Below, in pieces: positions 14,205-22,566 of a stretch of DNA of 51,940 nucleotides; the stretch's first letter is position 1; each line of letters begins with the position of its first letter. The notes below the pieces were generated by a model. It saw only the letters and a program-made list of their open reading frames with translations, made no database searches and had not been told where the DNA came from. The stretch is from the NCBI GenBank assembly GCA_902598595.1, contig CACKCD010000003.1, forward strand, positions 1 to 51,940, read 5' to 3'. This DNA is from an uncultured Pelagibacteraceae bacterium. GTDB taxonomy: Bacteria > Pseudomonadota > Alphaproteobacteria > Pelagibacterales > Pelagibacteraceae. The position numbers and the translations under genes were made by a program.

Positions 14205-14594
14205 ATGTCAGAAAATTTTTTTGTAGAAATTATAAGTCCTGACCAATCAATTTTAAGATCGGAAGCAGCAGAAGTAACTATCCCATCTTATGAAGGACAA
14301 ATGGGAATATTAAAAGACCATATATCTTTAATTACTTTTTTAAGACCAGGTTTGGTTGTAATTAAAAAAGAAAATGAAGAAAAAAAATTTTTTATCGAGG
14401 ATGGTATTGTAGAATTTAAGAATAATAATTTGCTAATATTAACTTCAACCTCAAAATCTTTGGAAAGTTTGGATAAAAATCTTTTAGATACAATAATTAA
14501 AGACTCCGAAAAAAAAATGAGTGATGAAGGGATTAGCGATAAAGAAAAGTATTTATTGTCCCATAAAGTAGATACAATTAGAGAAATCAATTAA
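14205..14594 (+). CDS. atpC: ATP synthase F1 epsilon subunit
   Basis: Epsilon couples the rotor and restrains ATP hydrolysis. The N-terminal beta-sandwich is recognisable (FFVEIISPDQSILRSEAAEV, then TIPSYEGQMGILKDHISL). Two starts are possible: a GTG at 14202 overlapping the atpD stop by one base, or the ATG at 14205; I prefer the ATG. The protein is about 129 residues, with a short C-terminal helical part. Its last 8 bp overlap the convergent rppH gene, so the two transcripts share an antisense 3' end. Confidence 0.93.
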   Translation: MSENFFVEIISPDQSILRSEAAEVTIPSYEGQMGILKDHISLITFLRPGLVVIKKENEEKKFFIEDGIVEFKNNNLLILTSTSKSLESLDKNLLDTIIKDSEKKMSDEGISDKEKYLLSHKVDTIREIN

Positions 14595-15057
14595 TAAATT
14601 TTTTTAATTCTGCAACTAATTCAATATAGACGTGTTTTTTAAAATCAACAATTACTTTTGTCAGCTCATCTATTTCAATCCATTTCCACTCAATGAACTC
14701 AGGGTGTTTTGTTTTTAAATTTATTTCACTTTCATTTCCAACAAATCTAACAACAAACCATTTCTGTTTTTGTCCTCTAAACTTACCTTTCCAAATAATA
14801 CCTAAAAGATTCTTAGGTAACTCGTATTCAAACCACTTATCTATTTCTTTTAAAACTTTTATGTTTTGGATACTTGTTTCTTCTTTTAACTCTCTTTTTA
14901 TTGCAGCCAAAAAATTTTCACCTTTATCTACTCCTCCCTGCGGCATTTGCCATTTATCTATGGGGTTGTCTAATCGTTTTCCTACGAAAATTTTATTTTC
15001 ACTATTTAAAACAATAGCTCCTACGCCGACTCTTAAAGGAAGCTTTTTTTGATTCAT
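14587..15057 (-). CDS. rppH: RNA pyrophosphohydrolase (Nudix)
   Basis: RppH trims the 5' triphosphate of mRNA to a monophosphate and so starts RNase E-type decay. The Nudix box occupies about residues 41-63, with the REL-EE core in IKRELKEETSI, and the start LPLRVGVGAIVLNSENKIFVG is typical. Length is 156 residues. It is the last gene of the rplU-to-rppH run, two bases after ctpA. A general (di)nucleoside-polyphosphate hydrolase would look similar, but RppH is the usual assignment for this sequence type. Confidence 0.9.
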   Translation of the reverse strand: MNQKKLPLRVGVGAIVLNSENKIFVGKRLDNPIDKWQMPQGGVDKGENFLAAIKRELKEETSIQNIKVLKEIDKWFEYELPKNLLGIIWKGKFRGQKQKWFVVRFVGNESEINLKTKHPEFIEWKWIEIDELTKVIVDFKKHVYIELVAELKKFIN

Positions 15058-15059
15058 CG

Positions 15060-16196
15060 CTAAGAATTAAATAATTTTAAAGCGTAATTTAGTTGATTGT
15101 CGTTCTCAGAATTAATTTTAAAATTGTTCTCTGTTTCTTCTACCACTATATCAGGAGTAACCCCTACTTCAGATATAGAGTCCCCCGAAGGTAAATAATA
15201 TTTAGAAATGGTCAGTCTAATTCCTCCACCATTACGTAAGGGAATAATTGATTGAACTGAACCTTTGCCGTAAGAGTTCTCTCCCAAAATGATTGCTCTT
15301 TTGTGATCTTTCAGTGCTCCTGCAAATATTTCTGAAGCGGACGCAGAACCATTATTAATTAAAACTATTATTGGTTTTCCTTTAATTTCATCTCCCTTTT
15401 TTGCAAAAAATCTCCTTGTTTCTGAGACTTTACGTCCTTTGGTTGAAACTATTTCACCATCATTTAAGAAAAAATCTGTAATATTTATAGCCTGAGTTAA
15501 TAGTCCTCCAGGATTATTTCTTAAATCTAATATGTAGCCTTCTATTTTTGAGTCTTTTTCTAATATTTTAACAATCTTTAGAAATTGTTTATCACTATTT
15601 TCATTAAATGATTTAAGTCTTATATATCCCAAATTTTTGCTTTTACCTAAAATTTCAGAATCGACTGATTTAATTTCTATTATTTTACGAGTAATTACAA
15701 ATTTTAAAGATTTTTTAATATTTTTTCTTCTTATGGTTAATTCGACTGAAGTGCCTATAGGTCCTCTCATTAATTTAACCGCCTCCATAAGAGATTTTCC
15801 TTGAACTTGATTGTCATCAATTTTTACAATGTAATCCCCAGCTTTTATTCCAGCTTTTGCCGCTGGAGTATCATCTATTGGAGCTATAACCTTTACTACT
15901 CCAGACTCCATACCAATTTCTATTCCTAATCCTCCAAATTCACCACGAGTATCAGTTTGCATTTCTTTAAATAATTCGGGACTCATATAAGCAGAGTAGG
16001 GATCTAAGGATTGAAGCACACCGTTAATAGCAGAGTCCATCATTTTTGACTCATTTACATCGTCAACAAAATCTTCTTTAATTTTTTCTAATACTTCTCC
16101 AAAAAGGTCAATCTTCTCATAGAGTTCGTTGTTAGAATAAGAACTCGTAAAATTTAAATTTAAAAATAAAATAATTAAAAAAATTTTTTTTTTCAC
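15060..16196 (-). CDS. ctpA: Carboxy-terminal processing protease (S41)
   Basis: This is a periplasmic serine protease that trims or degrades proteins from their C-termini. A hydrophobic N-terminal signal lies at residues 1-20. A PDZ domain covers roughly residues 85-170 (GGLGIEIGMESG, then AAKAGIKAGDYIVKID). The S41 core follows, with GYIRLKSF, the Ser in NNGSASASEIFAGALKDH and the Lys in GENSYGKGSVQ. The length of 378 residues is at the short end of the family. It overlaps rsfS by 4 bp. Confidence 0.93.
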   Translation of the reverse strand: MKKKIFLIILFLNLNFTSSYSNNELYEKIDLFGEVLEKIKEDFVDDVNESKMMDSAINGVLQSLDPYSAYMSPELFKEMQTDTRGEFGGLGIEIGMESGVVKVIAPIDDTPAAKAGIKAGDYIVKIDDNQVQGKSLMEAVKLMRGPIGTSVELTIRRKNIKKSLKFVITRKIIEIKSVDSEILGKSKNLGYIRLKSFNENSDKQFLKIVKILEKDSKIEGYILDLRNNPGGLLTQAINITDFFLNDGEIVSTKGRKVSETRRFFAKKGDEIKGKPIIVLINNGSASASEIFAGALKDHKRAIILGENSYGKGSVQSIIPLRNGGGIRLTISKYYLPSGDSISEVGVTPDIVVEETENNFKINSENDNQLNYALKLFNS

Positions 16197-16540
16197 AGCA
16201 TTGCCTTTTCTTTAGGTGTTTCTTCAGACCACATTTTTTCTAAGTCATAAAACTGTCTTTTTTCAGGGTGAAAAATATGAACAATGATGTCATTAGTATC
16301 TACCAACTTCCAGTCATTACTTTCTCTTCCTTCAATTCGACATTCTTCAAGGCCTATCTTTTTTAATTCAATTATAAGAATTTCTGCTAAAGATTGTAAG
16401 TGCCTAGATGACGTTCCTGAAGCGATAATCATATAATCTGCTATATAAGACTTATTCTTCAAATTAATAGAAGTAATATTTTTAGCTTTGTTATCATCTA
16501 AAATTTTTTCAATATTTTTCTTTACATCAGTTATTTTCAT
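16193..16540 (-). CDS. rsfS: Ribosome silencing factor RsfS
   Basis: RsfS binds L14 on the 50S subunit and blocks subunit joining when nutrients are short. The 115-residue protein has the family core (DYMIIASGTSSRHLQSLAE, then WKLVDTNDIIVHIFHPEKR, with FYDLEKMWSE near the end). It abuts nadD and overlaps ctpA. In many relatives rlmH lies directly after rsfS; no rlmH is found here. Confidence 0.93.
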   Translation of the reverse strand: MKITDVKKNIEKILDDNKAKNITSINLKNKSYIADYMIIASGTSSRHLQSLAEILIIELKKIGLEECRIEGRESNDWKLVDTNDIIVHIFHPEKRQFYDLEKMWSEETPKEKAML

Positions 16541-17082
16541 TAAAATTTATTTGAATAATTTTTTTTAATATTTGATGAAGAAATATCTATTGATTTGTTA
16601 TTTATGTAAATTATATTTTTTTTTTTAAGATATTTCACTACAACAGATTCTTTACTCTTTTTATCATATCCTTTTCTAGAAAAAACAATTAATTTCGTTA
16701 ATTTAACTATTTTCTTCCAATTTGTCCACTTATGAAACTTCAATAAATTATCTGCACCTAAAATTAAGTATAAGTCTTTTTGTTTTTTCACTTTTCTAAA
16801 GTAATTAATAACATTAATAGTACGAGAAGATCTAATTTTTTCGTCTAAAAACAAAACATTAATATTTCTATATTTTTTAACGGATCTTTTAGCTTTTGAT
16901 AATCTATCTTTTAAGGAAAAAAAGGGTTTTTCTTTAAAGGGATTTTTTTTGGTAACAATCCAAAAAATTTTTTTAAGTTTTATTTTCTTTAAACTAATTT
17001 TAGAAATTTCAACATGCCCTTTATGTGGTGGATCAAAGCTTCCTCCTAATATACCAATTTTTCCTTTGCTTGGATTCAACAT
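16540..17082 (-). CDS. nadD: Nicotinate-nucleotide adenylyltransferase
   Basis: NadD makes deamido-NAD from nicotinate mononucleotide and ATP. The nucleotidyltransferase motif GGSFDPPHKGH lies at residues 13-23 with the paired His 20 and His 23, and the second family motif ISSSNIKKN is near the C-terminus. At 180 residues it is slightly short. Its last base is shared with the first base of rsfS, the usual nadD-rsfS pairing. The sequence is unusually Lys rich, as are several genes in this A-rich genome. Confidence 0.92.
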   Translation of the reverse strand: MLNPSKGKIGILGGSFDPPHKGHVEISKISLKKIKLKKIFWIVTKKNPFKEKPFFSLKDRLSKAKRSVKKYRNINVLFLDEKIRSSRTINVINYFRKVKKQKDLYLILGADNLLKFHKWTNWKKIVKLTKLIVFSRKGYDKKSKESVVVKYLKKKNIIYINNKSIDISSSNIKKNYSNKF

Positions 17083-17085
17083 TAA

Positions 17086-18327
17086 TTAAGATCTAGTAAT
17101 TCCTTTTCCTGAAACAATATACTTATAAGAAGTAAGTTGATTAATTCCTACTGGGCCTCTAGGAGGAAGTTTGTTGGTAGAAATTCCAATTTCTCCTCCA
17201 AATCCAAATTCACCTCCATCAGCAAATTGAGTAGAAACATTATGCATCGCTATAGAGCTATTGACTCCTTCTAAGAATATTTTAGCAGTTTTGGGATTAT
17301 TTGTAATAATACTATCTGTGTGCATAGTTCCATACTTCAAAATATGATTAACCGCGGCTTGAACATTTTTAACAGTTTTTATTGATATTATTGAGTCCAG
17401 GTATTCTGTTTTCCAATCAATTTCTTTAGCATTTTTCAATTTATTATTAAAAAGTTTATTAATTTTTTTGTCAACTCGCACTTCGCAACCAGAAGATATT
17501 AATGAATTAATTATTATTTTACCGTGAGATTTTAATGCTTTTTCATTAATTAACAGAGTTTCTAAGGCTCCACAAATACTTGTTCTCCTCATTTTTGCAT
17601 TAATAACGATTTTTTTTGCCATAGATAGATTTGAATTTTTATCTAAATAGATATGGCACAATCCTTCAAGATGTCCAATAACATGAACATTAGAAAAAAT
17701 TTGAACTTTTTTTACTAATCCTTTACCTCCCCTTGGGACAATTACATCTATATAATTATTCATTTTAGACAAAAGAAAGTCTACTATTTTTCTGTCTTTT
17801 TTTTCTATAAATTGAACACAGTTTTTATCTATTCTATTCTTACCTAATGAGTCACGAAATAAGTTTGCTAGTAATTTATTGGAGTTGTAAGCCTCAGAAC
17901 CTCCCCTTAAAATAGAACAATTTCCTGATTTTAGACATAAAGCTGCAACATCTGCAGTAACATTTGGTCTACTTTCATAGATTACACCTATAACTCCTAT
18001 TGGAGTAGAAATTTTTTTAATTTTAAGTTTATTTGGTCTTTCCCATTTTTCTAGAACTCGTCCAACTGGGTTTTTAAATTTAGCTATTTCATTTATTGAG
18101 TTTCTAATTCCTTCAATTCTTTTATCGTTTAAAATTAATCTGTCTATTAAATTTTTTCTTTTTACATTTTTCACGTCTTTTAAATTCTCTTTTATTATTC
18201 TTTTTTTATTTTTTAGAATGGACGTATTATAATTATCAAGCACTAACTTAATTTTATTGTGTTTTATAGTTTTTAATTCCTCATAAGCTTTTTTTGCATT
18301 GAGACCTATTTTTTTTAAATATTTCAT
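17086..18327 (-). CDS. proA: Gamma-glutamyl phosphate reductase
   Basis: ProA reduces gamma-glutamyl phosphate to the semialdehyde in proline synthesis. It belongs to the aldehyde dehydrogenase superfamily; the catalytic Cys is in HLEGLCHIYLD. Other marks are IGVIYESRPNVTADVAALCL, LRGGSEAYNSN, and the C-terminal ADGGEFGFGGEIGIST followed by PPRGPVGINQL. Length is 413 residues. Its start overlaps the proB stop by one base, so kinase and reductase are made together. Confidence 0.95.
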   Translation of the reverse strand: MKYLKKIGLNAKKAYEELKTIKHNKIKLVLDNYNTSILKNKKRIIKENLKDVKNVKRKNLIDRLILNDKRIEGIRNSINEIAKFKNPVGRVLEKWERPNKLKIKKISTPIGVIGVIYESRPNVTADVAALCLKSGNCSILRGGSEAYNSNKLLANLFRDSLGKNRIDKNCVQFIEKKDRKIVDFLLSKMNNYIDVIVPRGGKGLVKKVQIFSNVHVIGHLEGLCHIYLDKNSNLSMAKKIVINAKMRRTSICGALETLLINEKALKSHGKIIINSLISSGCEVRVDKKINKLFNNKLKNAKEIDWKTEYLDSIISIKTVKNVQAAVNHILKYGTMHTDSIITNNPKTAKIFLEGVNSSIAMHNVSTQFADGGEFGFGGEIGISTNKLPPRGPVGINQLTSYKYIVSGKGITRS

Positions 18328-19418
18328 TATAATTTTACCATATCATCTTTATGAACTATTTCTGATTTACTAAAATAACCTAGAATATCTTCTATTTCTT
18401 TGCTCTGCTTTCCTTTAATTTTATTAATTTCAAATGATGTAAATGAAGATAATCCTCTAGCAAGGTTTTTGTTATTTTCATCTACCACAAGTACATTTTC
18501 TCCCTTTTCAAAATCACCTTCAACTTTTACAATTCCTGCTGCTAGTAAGCTTTTTCCTTGGTTTAATGCTCGAGCTGCCCCAAGATCAATATATATTTTG
18601 CCAGATGAGTTTAAAGAACTAATGATCCATTTTTTTCTTGCATCAAGTCTAGAAATTTTTGGAATAAAGTGTGTATAGGTTTTGTTTTTAATCATATTAT
18701 TAATGGGATTATTTCTTTTACCATTTCCGATAAACATATGACATCCAGAGTTTATACAAATTTTAGCTGCATCCAATTTTGTACTGATTCCTCCAGAACC
18801 ATAGGAATTTTTTTTATTATCTATTAAAGCACTTATTTTTGCATCTATTTTATATACAGTTTTAATAATTTGTTTACTTTTTGACTTATCGTAAAGACCA
18901 TCAACATCAGTTAGAATAATGAGAGTATCAGCACCAATGATTTGAGCAACTCTCGCTGCTAGTCTATCATTGTCCCCATACTTTATTTCTGCTGTAGCAG
19001 TAGTATCATTTTCATTTACAATAGGTATTGCTTTTAATTTAAATAAATTGTCAAAAGTTCTTCTAACATTTAACGCTCTTCTACGCTGTTCTGTATCATC
19101 TGGACTTATTAATATTTGGCCAGTCTTTATTTTATATTTATCGAATAATTTTTGAAATTCTCCTGCCAAATGAATTTGGCCAACAGCCGCGATAGCTTGA
19201 CTCATTTCTAATTTTATTTTTTTCTTTTTAATTTTCAAATAATTTTGACCTAGGGCTATAGCTCCAGAGGAAACAATGACTAAATCTGTTTTCTTCCTGA
19301 ATTTTTGAATATCTTTAATTAAACTTGTTACCCATTTTTTTTTGAACTTACCTTTGTTATCAACAACAGTAGATGATCCAAGTTTGATTACTATTTTTTT
19401 TGAATTTTTAATTAACAT
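18327..19418 (-). CDS. proB: Glutamate 5-kinase
   Basis: ProB phosphorylates glutamate, the first step of proline synthesis and the usual point of feedback inhibition by proline. The kinase domain starts with KIVIKLGSSTVVDNKGKF and contains NENDTTATAEIKYGDNDRLA and ILTDVDGLYDK. A PUA domain fills the last third (SGKIYIDLGAARAL, then SLLAAGIVKVEGDF). Length is 363 residues. It overlaps obgE by 11 bp. Confidence 0.95.
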   Translation of the reverse strand: MLIKNSKKIVIKLGSSTVVDNKGKFKKKWVTSLIKDIQKFRKKTDLVIVSSGAIALGQNYLKIKKKKIKLEMSQAIAAVGQIHLAGEFQKLFDKYKIKTGQILISPDDTEQRRRALNVRRTFDNLFKLKAIPIVNENDTTATAEIKYGDNDRLAARVAQIIGADTLIILTDVDGLYDKSKSKQIIKTVYKIDAKISALIDNKKNSYGSGGISTKLDAAKICINSGCHMFIGNGKRNNPINNMIKNKTYTHFIPKISRLDARKKWIISSLNSSGKIYIDLGAARALNQGKSLLAAGIVKVEGDFEKGENVLVVDENNKNLARGLSSFTSFEINKIKGKQSKEIEDILGYFSKSEIVHKDDMVKL

Positions 19419-20391
19419 TTTTTATTAATAGTTTTTTTACTTTTTTGATATCTTCATTTGAAAGCACTGATATAACTTCAAATTTTGTTTTGATTTTATT
19501 TTTAAACTCTCTTAATTTTTTATCAATATCATCTTTTTCTAATAAATCAGATTTATTAAAAAATATTATCTCTTTTTTTTTATCTAAAATTTTATCGTAT
19601 GACAAAAGCTCAATTTTAATTTTTTTATAACTATTTATTAGATCTTCTTCAGATAAGTCGATTAAATGCAACAGTATTTTGCATCTTTCAATATGGCGCA
19701 AGAATTTATCTCCTAGTCCTATACCCTTATGAGCGCCTTCAACCAAACCAGGTATATCAGCTAAAGTTATTTCTTTTCCATCGTAATATGTAACCCCTAA
19801 GTTTGGATTAATAGTAGTAAATGGATAATTAGCAATTTTTGGTTTAGCTCTGGTTAAAGCCGCAAGTAAACTAGATTTTCCAGCATTTGGCTTTCCTATA
19901 ATGCCTACATCAGCAATTACTTTTAATTGCAACCAAATCCAAAATTCCTCACCAGTCTTACCATTTGTTTTTTTTCTTGGCGCTCTATTCGTGGAACTTT
20001 TAAATCTTACATTACCTAACCCGCCTTTTCCGCCAGATGCTACAAGGTACTTTTCTTTATTTTTAGTAAAGTCATATATTAAGGTATTATTATCTTCTTC
20101 GTAAATTTGAGTCCCTGTAGGAACTTTTAAAATTAAATCTCTACCGTTACCACCTGTTTTATTTCGCTTACTTCCAGGTTTTCCATGTTGTGCTTTAAAA
20201 TGCTGAGCATATCTAAAATCTATTAACGTATTTAAATTACGATCGGACTCAATAATAATAGATCCGCCATTTCCTCCGTCTCCCCCATCTGGACCGCCAA
20301 ATTCAATAAATTTTTCTCTTCGGAAGCTAGCTGAACCGGAGCCTCCGTTTCCTGCTTTGATATATATTTTTGCTTGATCTAAAAATTTCAT
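19408..20391 (-). CDS. obgE: GTPase Obg (50S assembly factor)
   Basis: Obg is a GTPase that helps assemble the 50S ribosomal subunit. The Gly-rich Obg fold covers about residues 1-158 (GNGGSGSASFRREKFIEFGG, then DGGDGGNGGSI). The G domain follows with P-loop GKPNAGKSS, TTINPNLG, DIPGLVEGAHKGIGLG and NKSD. The protein stops at 327 residues, soon after the G domain, so the C-terminal extension of some Obg proteins is absent. It follows rpmA after a 38-bp spacer that holds a hairpin. Confidence 0.95.
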   Translation of the reverse strand: MKFLDQAKIYIKAGNGGSGSASFRREKFIEFGGPDGGDGGNGGSIIIESDRNLNTLIDFRYAQHFKAQHGKPGSKRNKTGGNGRDLILKVPTGTQIYEEDNNTLIYDFTKNKEKYLVASGGKGGLGNVRFKSSTNRAPRKKTNGKTGEEFWIWLQLKVIADVGIIGKPNAGKSSLLAALTRAKPKIANYPFTTINPNLGVTYYDGKEITLADIPGLVEGAHKGIGLGDKFLRHIERCKILLHLIDLSEEDLINSYKKIKIELLSYDKILDKKKEIIFFNKSDLLEKDDIDKKLREFKNKIKTKFEVISVLSNEDIKKVKKLLIKNVN

Positions 20392-20401
20392 TTTGGACAG
20401 A

Positions 20402-20427
20402 CTATAAATAACTAAAGTTATTTATAG
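20402..20427. other. Perfect A+T-rich hairpin between rpmA and obgE
   Basis: CTATAAATAAC at 20402-20412 and GTTATTTATAG at 20417-20427 are exact reverse complements, an 11-bp stem with a 4-base loop. It fills most of the spacer between the rpmA stop and the obgE start. No T-run follows on the minus strand, so it does not look like an intrinsic terminator. It could be an RNA-processing or stability element that separates ribosomal-protein mRNA from the downstream genes. Confidence 0.6.
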
Positions 20428-20429
20428 AT

Positions 20430-20684
20430 TTAGTTGGGGATTACAGAAACAAAAGTTCTGTTGAATTTAGATTTTTTAAATTTAACTTTTCCCTTAATAA
20501 GAGAAAAAATAGAATGGTCTTTGCCCATACTAACGTTGTCACCAGGATGGATTTTTGTCCCCCTTTGTCTCACAATTATGTTTCCTGGTATTACAACTTG
20601 ATCTCCAAATCTTTTAACTCCAAGACGCCTACCTTTACTATCTCGTCCATTTTTCGATGATCCACCAGCTTTTTTTGTTGCCAT
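20430..20684 (-). CDS. rpmA: 50S ribosomal protein bL27
   Basis: L27 reaches the peptidyl-transferase centre. The protein has 84 residues with the standard N-terminus [20 protein letters not shown], then [20 protein letters not shown] and [20 protein letters not shown]. It lies nine bases after rplU, the universal rplU-rpmA pair. No cleavable N-terminal extension of the Firmicutes kind is present. Confidence 0.97.
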   Translation of the reverse strand: MATKKAGGSSKNGRDSKGRRLGVKRFGDQVVIPGNIIVRQRGTKIHPGDNVSMGKDHSIFSLIKGKVKFKKSKFNRTFVSVIPN

Positions 20685-20693
20685 AAATAGTCT

Positions 20694-21143
20694 CTATTTT
20701 TTTAAAGTTTGTTTACTAAGAGTTTTTTTCTCATTATCTTTTTTATCTTTAGTTTTATTTATATTTACTTTAGTTTTAGTTTTGGCTTGAGTCTTTACAG
20801 TCTCTGCACTTGCTATAAGTTTTCCATCCTTAGATAAAATCTTTGTTATTTGTATTTTAGAATGCCTTTGCCTATGTCCATTTTTTTTTCTGGAATGCTT
20901 TCTTCTTCTTTTATGAAAAACTAAGACAGTTCTATCCTTAACATTTTCTAAAAGTTTAGCTTCCACTGATGCTCCTTCAATATTGGGGCTACCAACCTCA
21001 GTATTTTTATCATCGTTTAGAAGTAAAACTTTTTTAAATTTTAAAACTTTTCCAACTTCAGCATCTATTTTTTCAATCTCTAATATCTTACTTGCTGAAA
21101 CCTTATATTGTTTTCCACCTGTTTCTATTATTGCAAATGACAT
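20694..21143 (-). CDS. rplU: 50S ribosomal protein bL21 with basic C-terminal tail
   Basis: L21 binds 23S rRNA. The core starts MSFAIIETGGKQYKVSASKI and includes VLVFHKRRRKHSRKKNGHRQ and RHSKIQITKI. The E. coli protein has 103 residues; this one has 149. The extra 40 or so C-terminal residues are rich in Lys, Thr and Asn and look disordered. It is first in a nine-gene co-directional run ending at rppH. A promoter-like sequence lies just upstream. Confidence 0.95.
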   Translation of the reverse strand: MSFAIIETGGKQYKVSASKILEIEKIDAEVGKVLKFKKVLLLNDDKNTEVGSPNIEGASVEAKLLENVKDRTVLVFHKRRRKHSRKKNGHRQRHSKIQITKILSKDGKLIASAETVKTQAKTKTKVNINKTKDKKDNEKKTLSKQTLKK

Positions 21144-21169
21144 AAATTATCTTTCTTTAAATTTATGGC

Positions 21170-21197
21170 AATATAGCCTTAAGAACTGTCAAGTCAA
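21170..21197 (-). promoter_or_regulatory. Predicted sigma-70 promoter of the rplU run
   Basis: On the minus strand TTGACT (21192-21197) is followed after 16 bases by TATATT (21170-21175). This places the transcript start about 20 bases before the rplU ATG and just after the gloB stop. A second TTGACA overlaps the first box. The leader would be too short for an autoregulatory L21 structure. Confidence 0.5.
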
Positions 21198-21208
21198 GAT
21201 GAATGAGA

Positions 21209-21973
21209 TTAAAAACTATCTTTTAAATCACGTAATTTAGAGAAAATTTCTTGTTCAGATGTACTATCTAATCCCAAAGCAATTTTTATCGCTGGTTCAT
21301 TACATCTTAGAAATATATTAGTTTTTTTTTCTTCATCAATTGAAACTGGAATAGTGGGGGTATTAGATTTTATTTTTGACTCAATCCAATTAATTTTTCT
21401 TTTTAAAAATTCGTTATTAGGATCATATTTAAGACAAAATTCTAAATTTTTTTTTGTATATTCATGGCCACAATATATCTTAGTGTCTGACGGTAAACTT
21501 TTTAATTTATTTAGAGATTTAAACATTTGTTCATGTGTTCCTTCAAAAATTTTACCACATCCTAAAGAAAACAACGTGTCACCAGAAAAAACTAATTTTT
21601 CATCTTTAGAGTAAAATGCTATATGACCCTTTGTATGACCAGGAATATATATAACTTCAAAAAAGGTATTACCAATTTTAAAATTTTGTTTTTCTTTGAG
21701 AGTTATATCAATACCAGGTATACGATGTTTATCTAATTCAAATCCTAAAACTTTAGATTTAAATTTATCTTTAAGTTTTTGATTGCCTCCTACATGATCT
21801 AAGTGATGGTGGGTATTTAAAATATAATCTAGCTTATTATACTTTTTAATTATTCTTTTTTCACAGGTATCGAAGTCTGCCGGGTCAATGATTGCTACTA
21901 TATTTGCACTTTCATCATGGATTAGATAACTATAGTTATCATTTAGACAAGGAATAATTTCTATGTTCAACAT
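21209..21973 (-). CDS. gloB: Hydroxyacylglutathione hydrolase (glyoxalase II)
   Basis: This metallo-beta-lactamase-fold thioesterase hydrolyses S-lactoylglutathione, the last step of methylglyoxal removal. The metal motif THHHLDH is at residues 54-60, followed by the later metal ligands in PGHTKGHIAFY, FSGDTLF and CGHEYT. Length is 254 residues. Its ATG overlaps the metW stop (TAATG), so it is probably translated from the metX-metW message. Confidence 0.93.
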   Translation of the reverse strand: MLNIEIIPCLNDNYSYLIHDESANIVAIIDPADFDTCEKRIIKKYNKLDYILNTHHHLDHVGGNQKLKDKFKSKVLGFELDKHRIPGIDITLKEKQNFKIGNTFFEVIYIPGHTKGHIAFYSKDEKLVFSGDTLFSLGCGKIFEGTHEQMFKSLNKLKSLPSDTKIYCGHEYTKKNLEFCLKYDPNNEFLKRKINWIESKIKSNTPTIPVSIDEEKKTNIFLRCNEPAIKIALGLDSTSEQEIFSKLRDLKDSF

Positions 21974-22566
21974 TAACTTATTAAAAATATTCCAAGCTTA
22001 GAAAAAAAATTTTTAATTTCAAGATTGTTTTTTGTTATTTCTGAAGTCTTATTTTCATTAATTCCTACAGCTTTTTTAATTTTTATTCTTTTTTTTACAC
22101 AAAAATCAAATAGATCCTTAATCGTGCACATATGTAGATTAGGAGTGTTATACCAAGAGTTTGGTAAAGTTTTTGTGACAGGCATCTTTCCAAAAAATAG
22201 TAAACTTGTTCTAACTTTCCAATATCCAAAATTAGGTATTGATATAATTACAGATTTTCCAATTCTTAACAAATCTTTCAGAACTTTTTCAGGGTTATAA
22301 AAAGCTTGAAGTGTTTGACTTAATATAACAAAATCAAAAGACTGATTGGGGAATTGATTAAGTTCTGTTTCAGCATTTCCTTCTATGACTGGAAGACCTT
22401 TATAAATACATTTTGTTACATTTTCCTTTTTCAGTTCTAAACCACGAGCTTCAATATTTTTTTCTGCAATTAAATGACTCATTAAAGATCCATCACCACA
22501 TCCCACATCTAGAACTCTTACGTTATTGGGTAATAAATCTGCTATTACTTTAAATTCTTTTTTCAT
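21973..22566 (-). CDS. metW: MetW, methyltransferase-like partner of MetX
   Basis: MetW has a class-I methyltransferase fold with the SAM motif VLDVGCGDGS (GCGDGS at residues 22-27). It usually lies directly after metX and in several proteobacteria is needed for or supports MetX function. Other family stretches are NQSFDFVILSQTLQAFYNP and ISIPNFGYWKVR. Length is 197 residues. It overlaps the end of metX by 17 bp, which suggests translational coupling. Confidence 0.93.
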   Translation of the reverse strand: MKKEFKVIADLLPNNVRVLDVGCGDGSLMSHLIAEKNIEARGLELKKENVTKCIYKGLPVIEGNAETELNQFPNQSFDFVILSQTLQAFYNPEKVLKDLLRIGKSVIISIPNFGYWKVRTSLLFFGKMPVTKTLPNSWYNTPNLHMCTIKDLFDFCVKKRIKIKKAVGINENKTSEITKNNLEIKNFFSKLGIFLIS

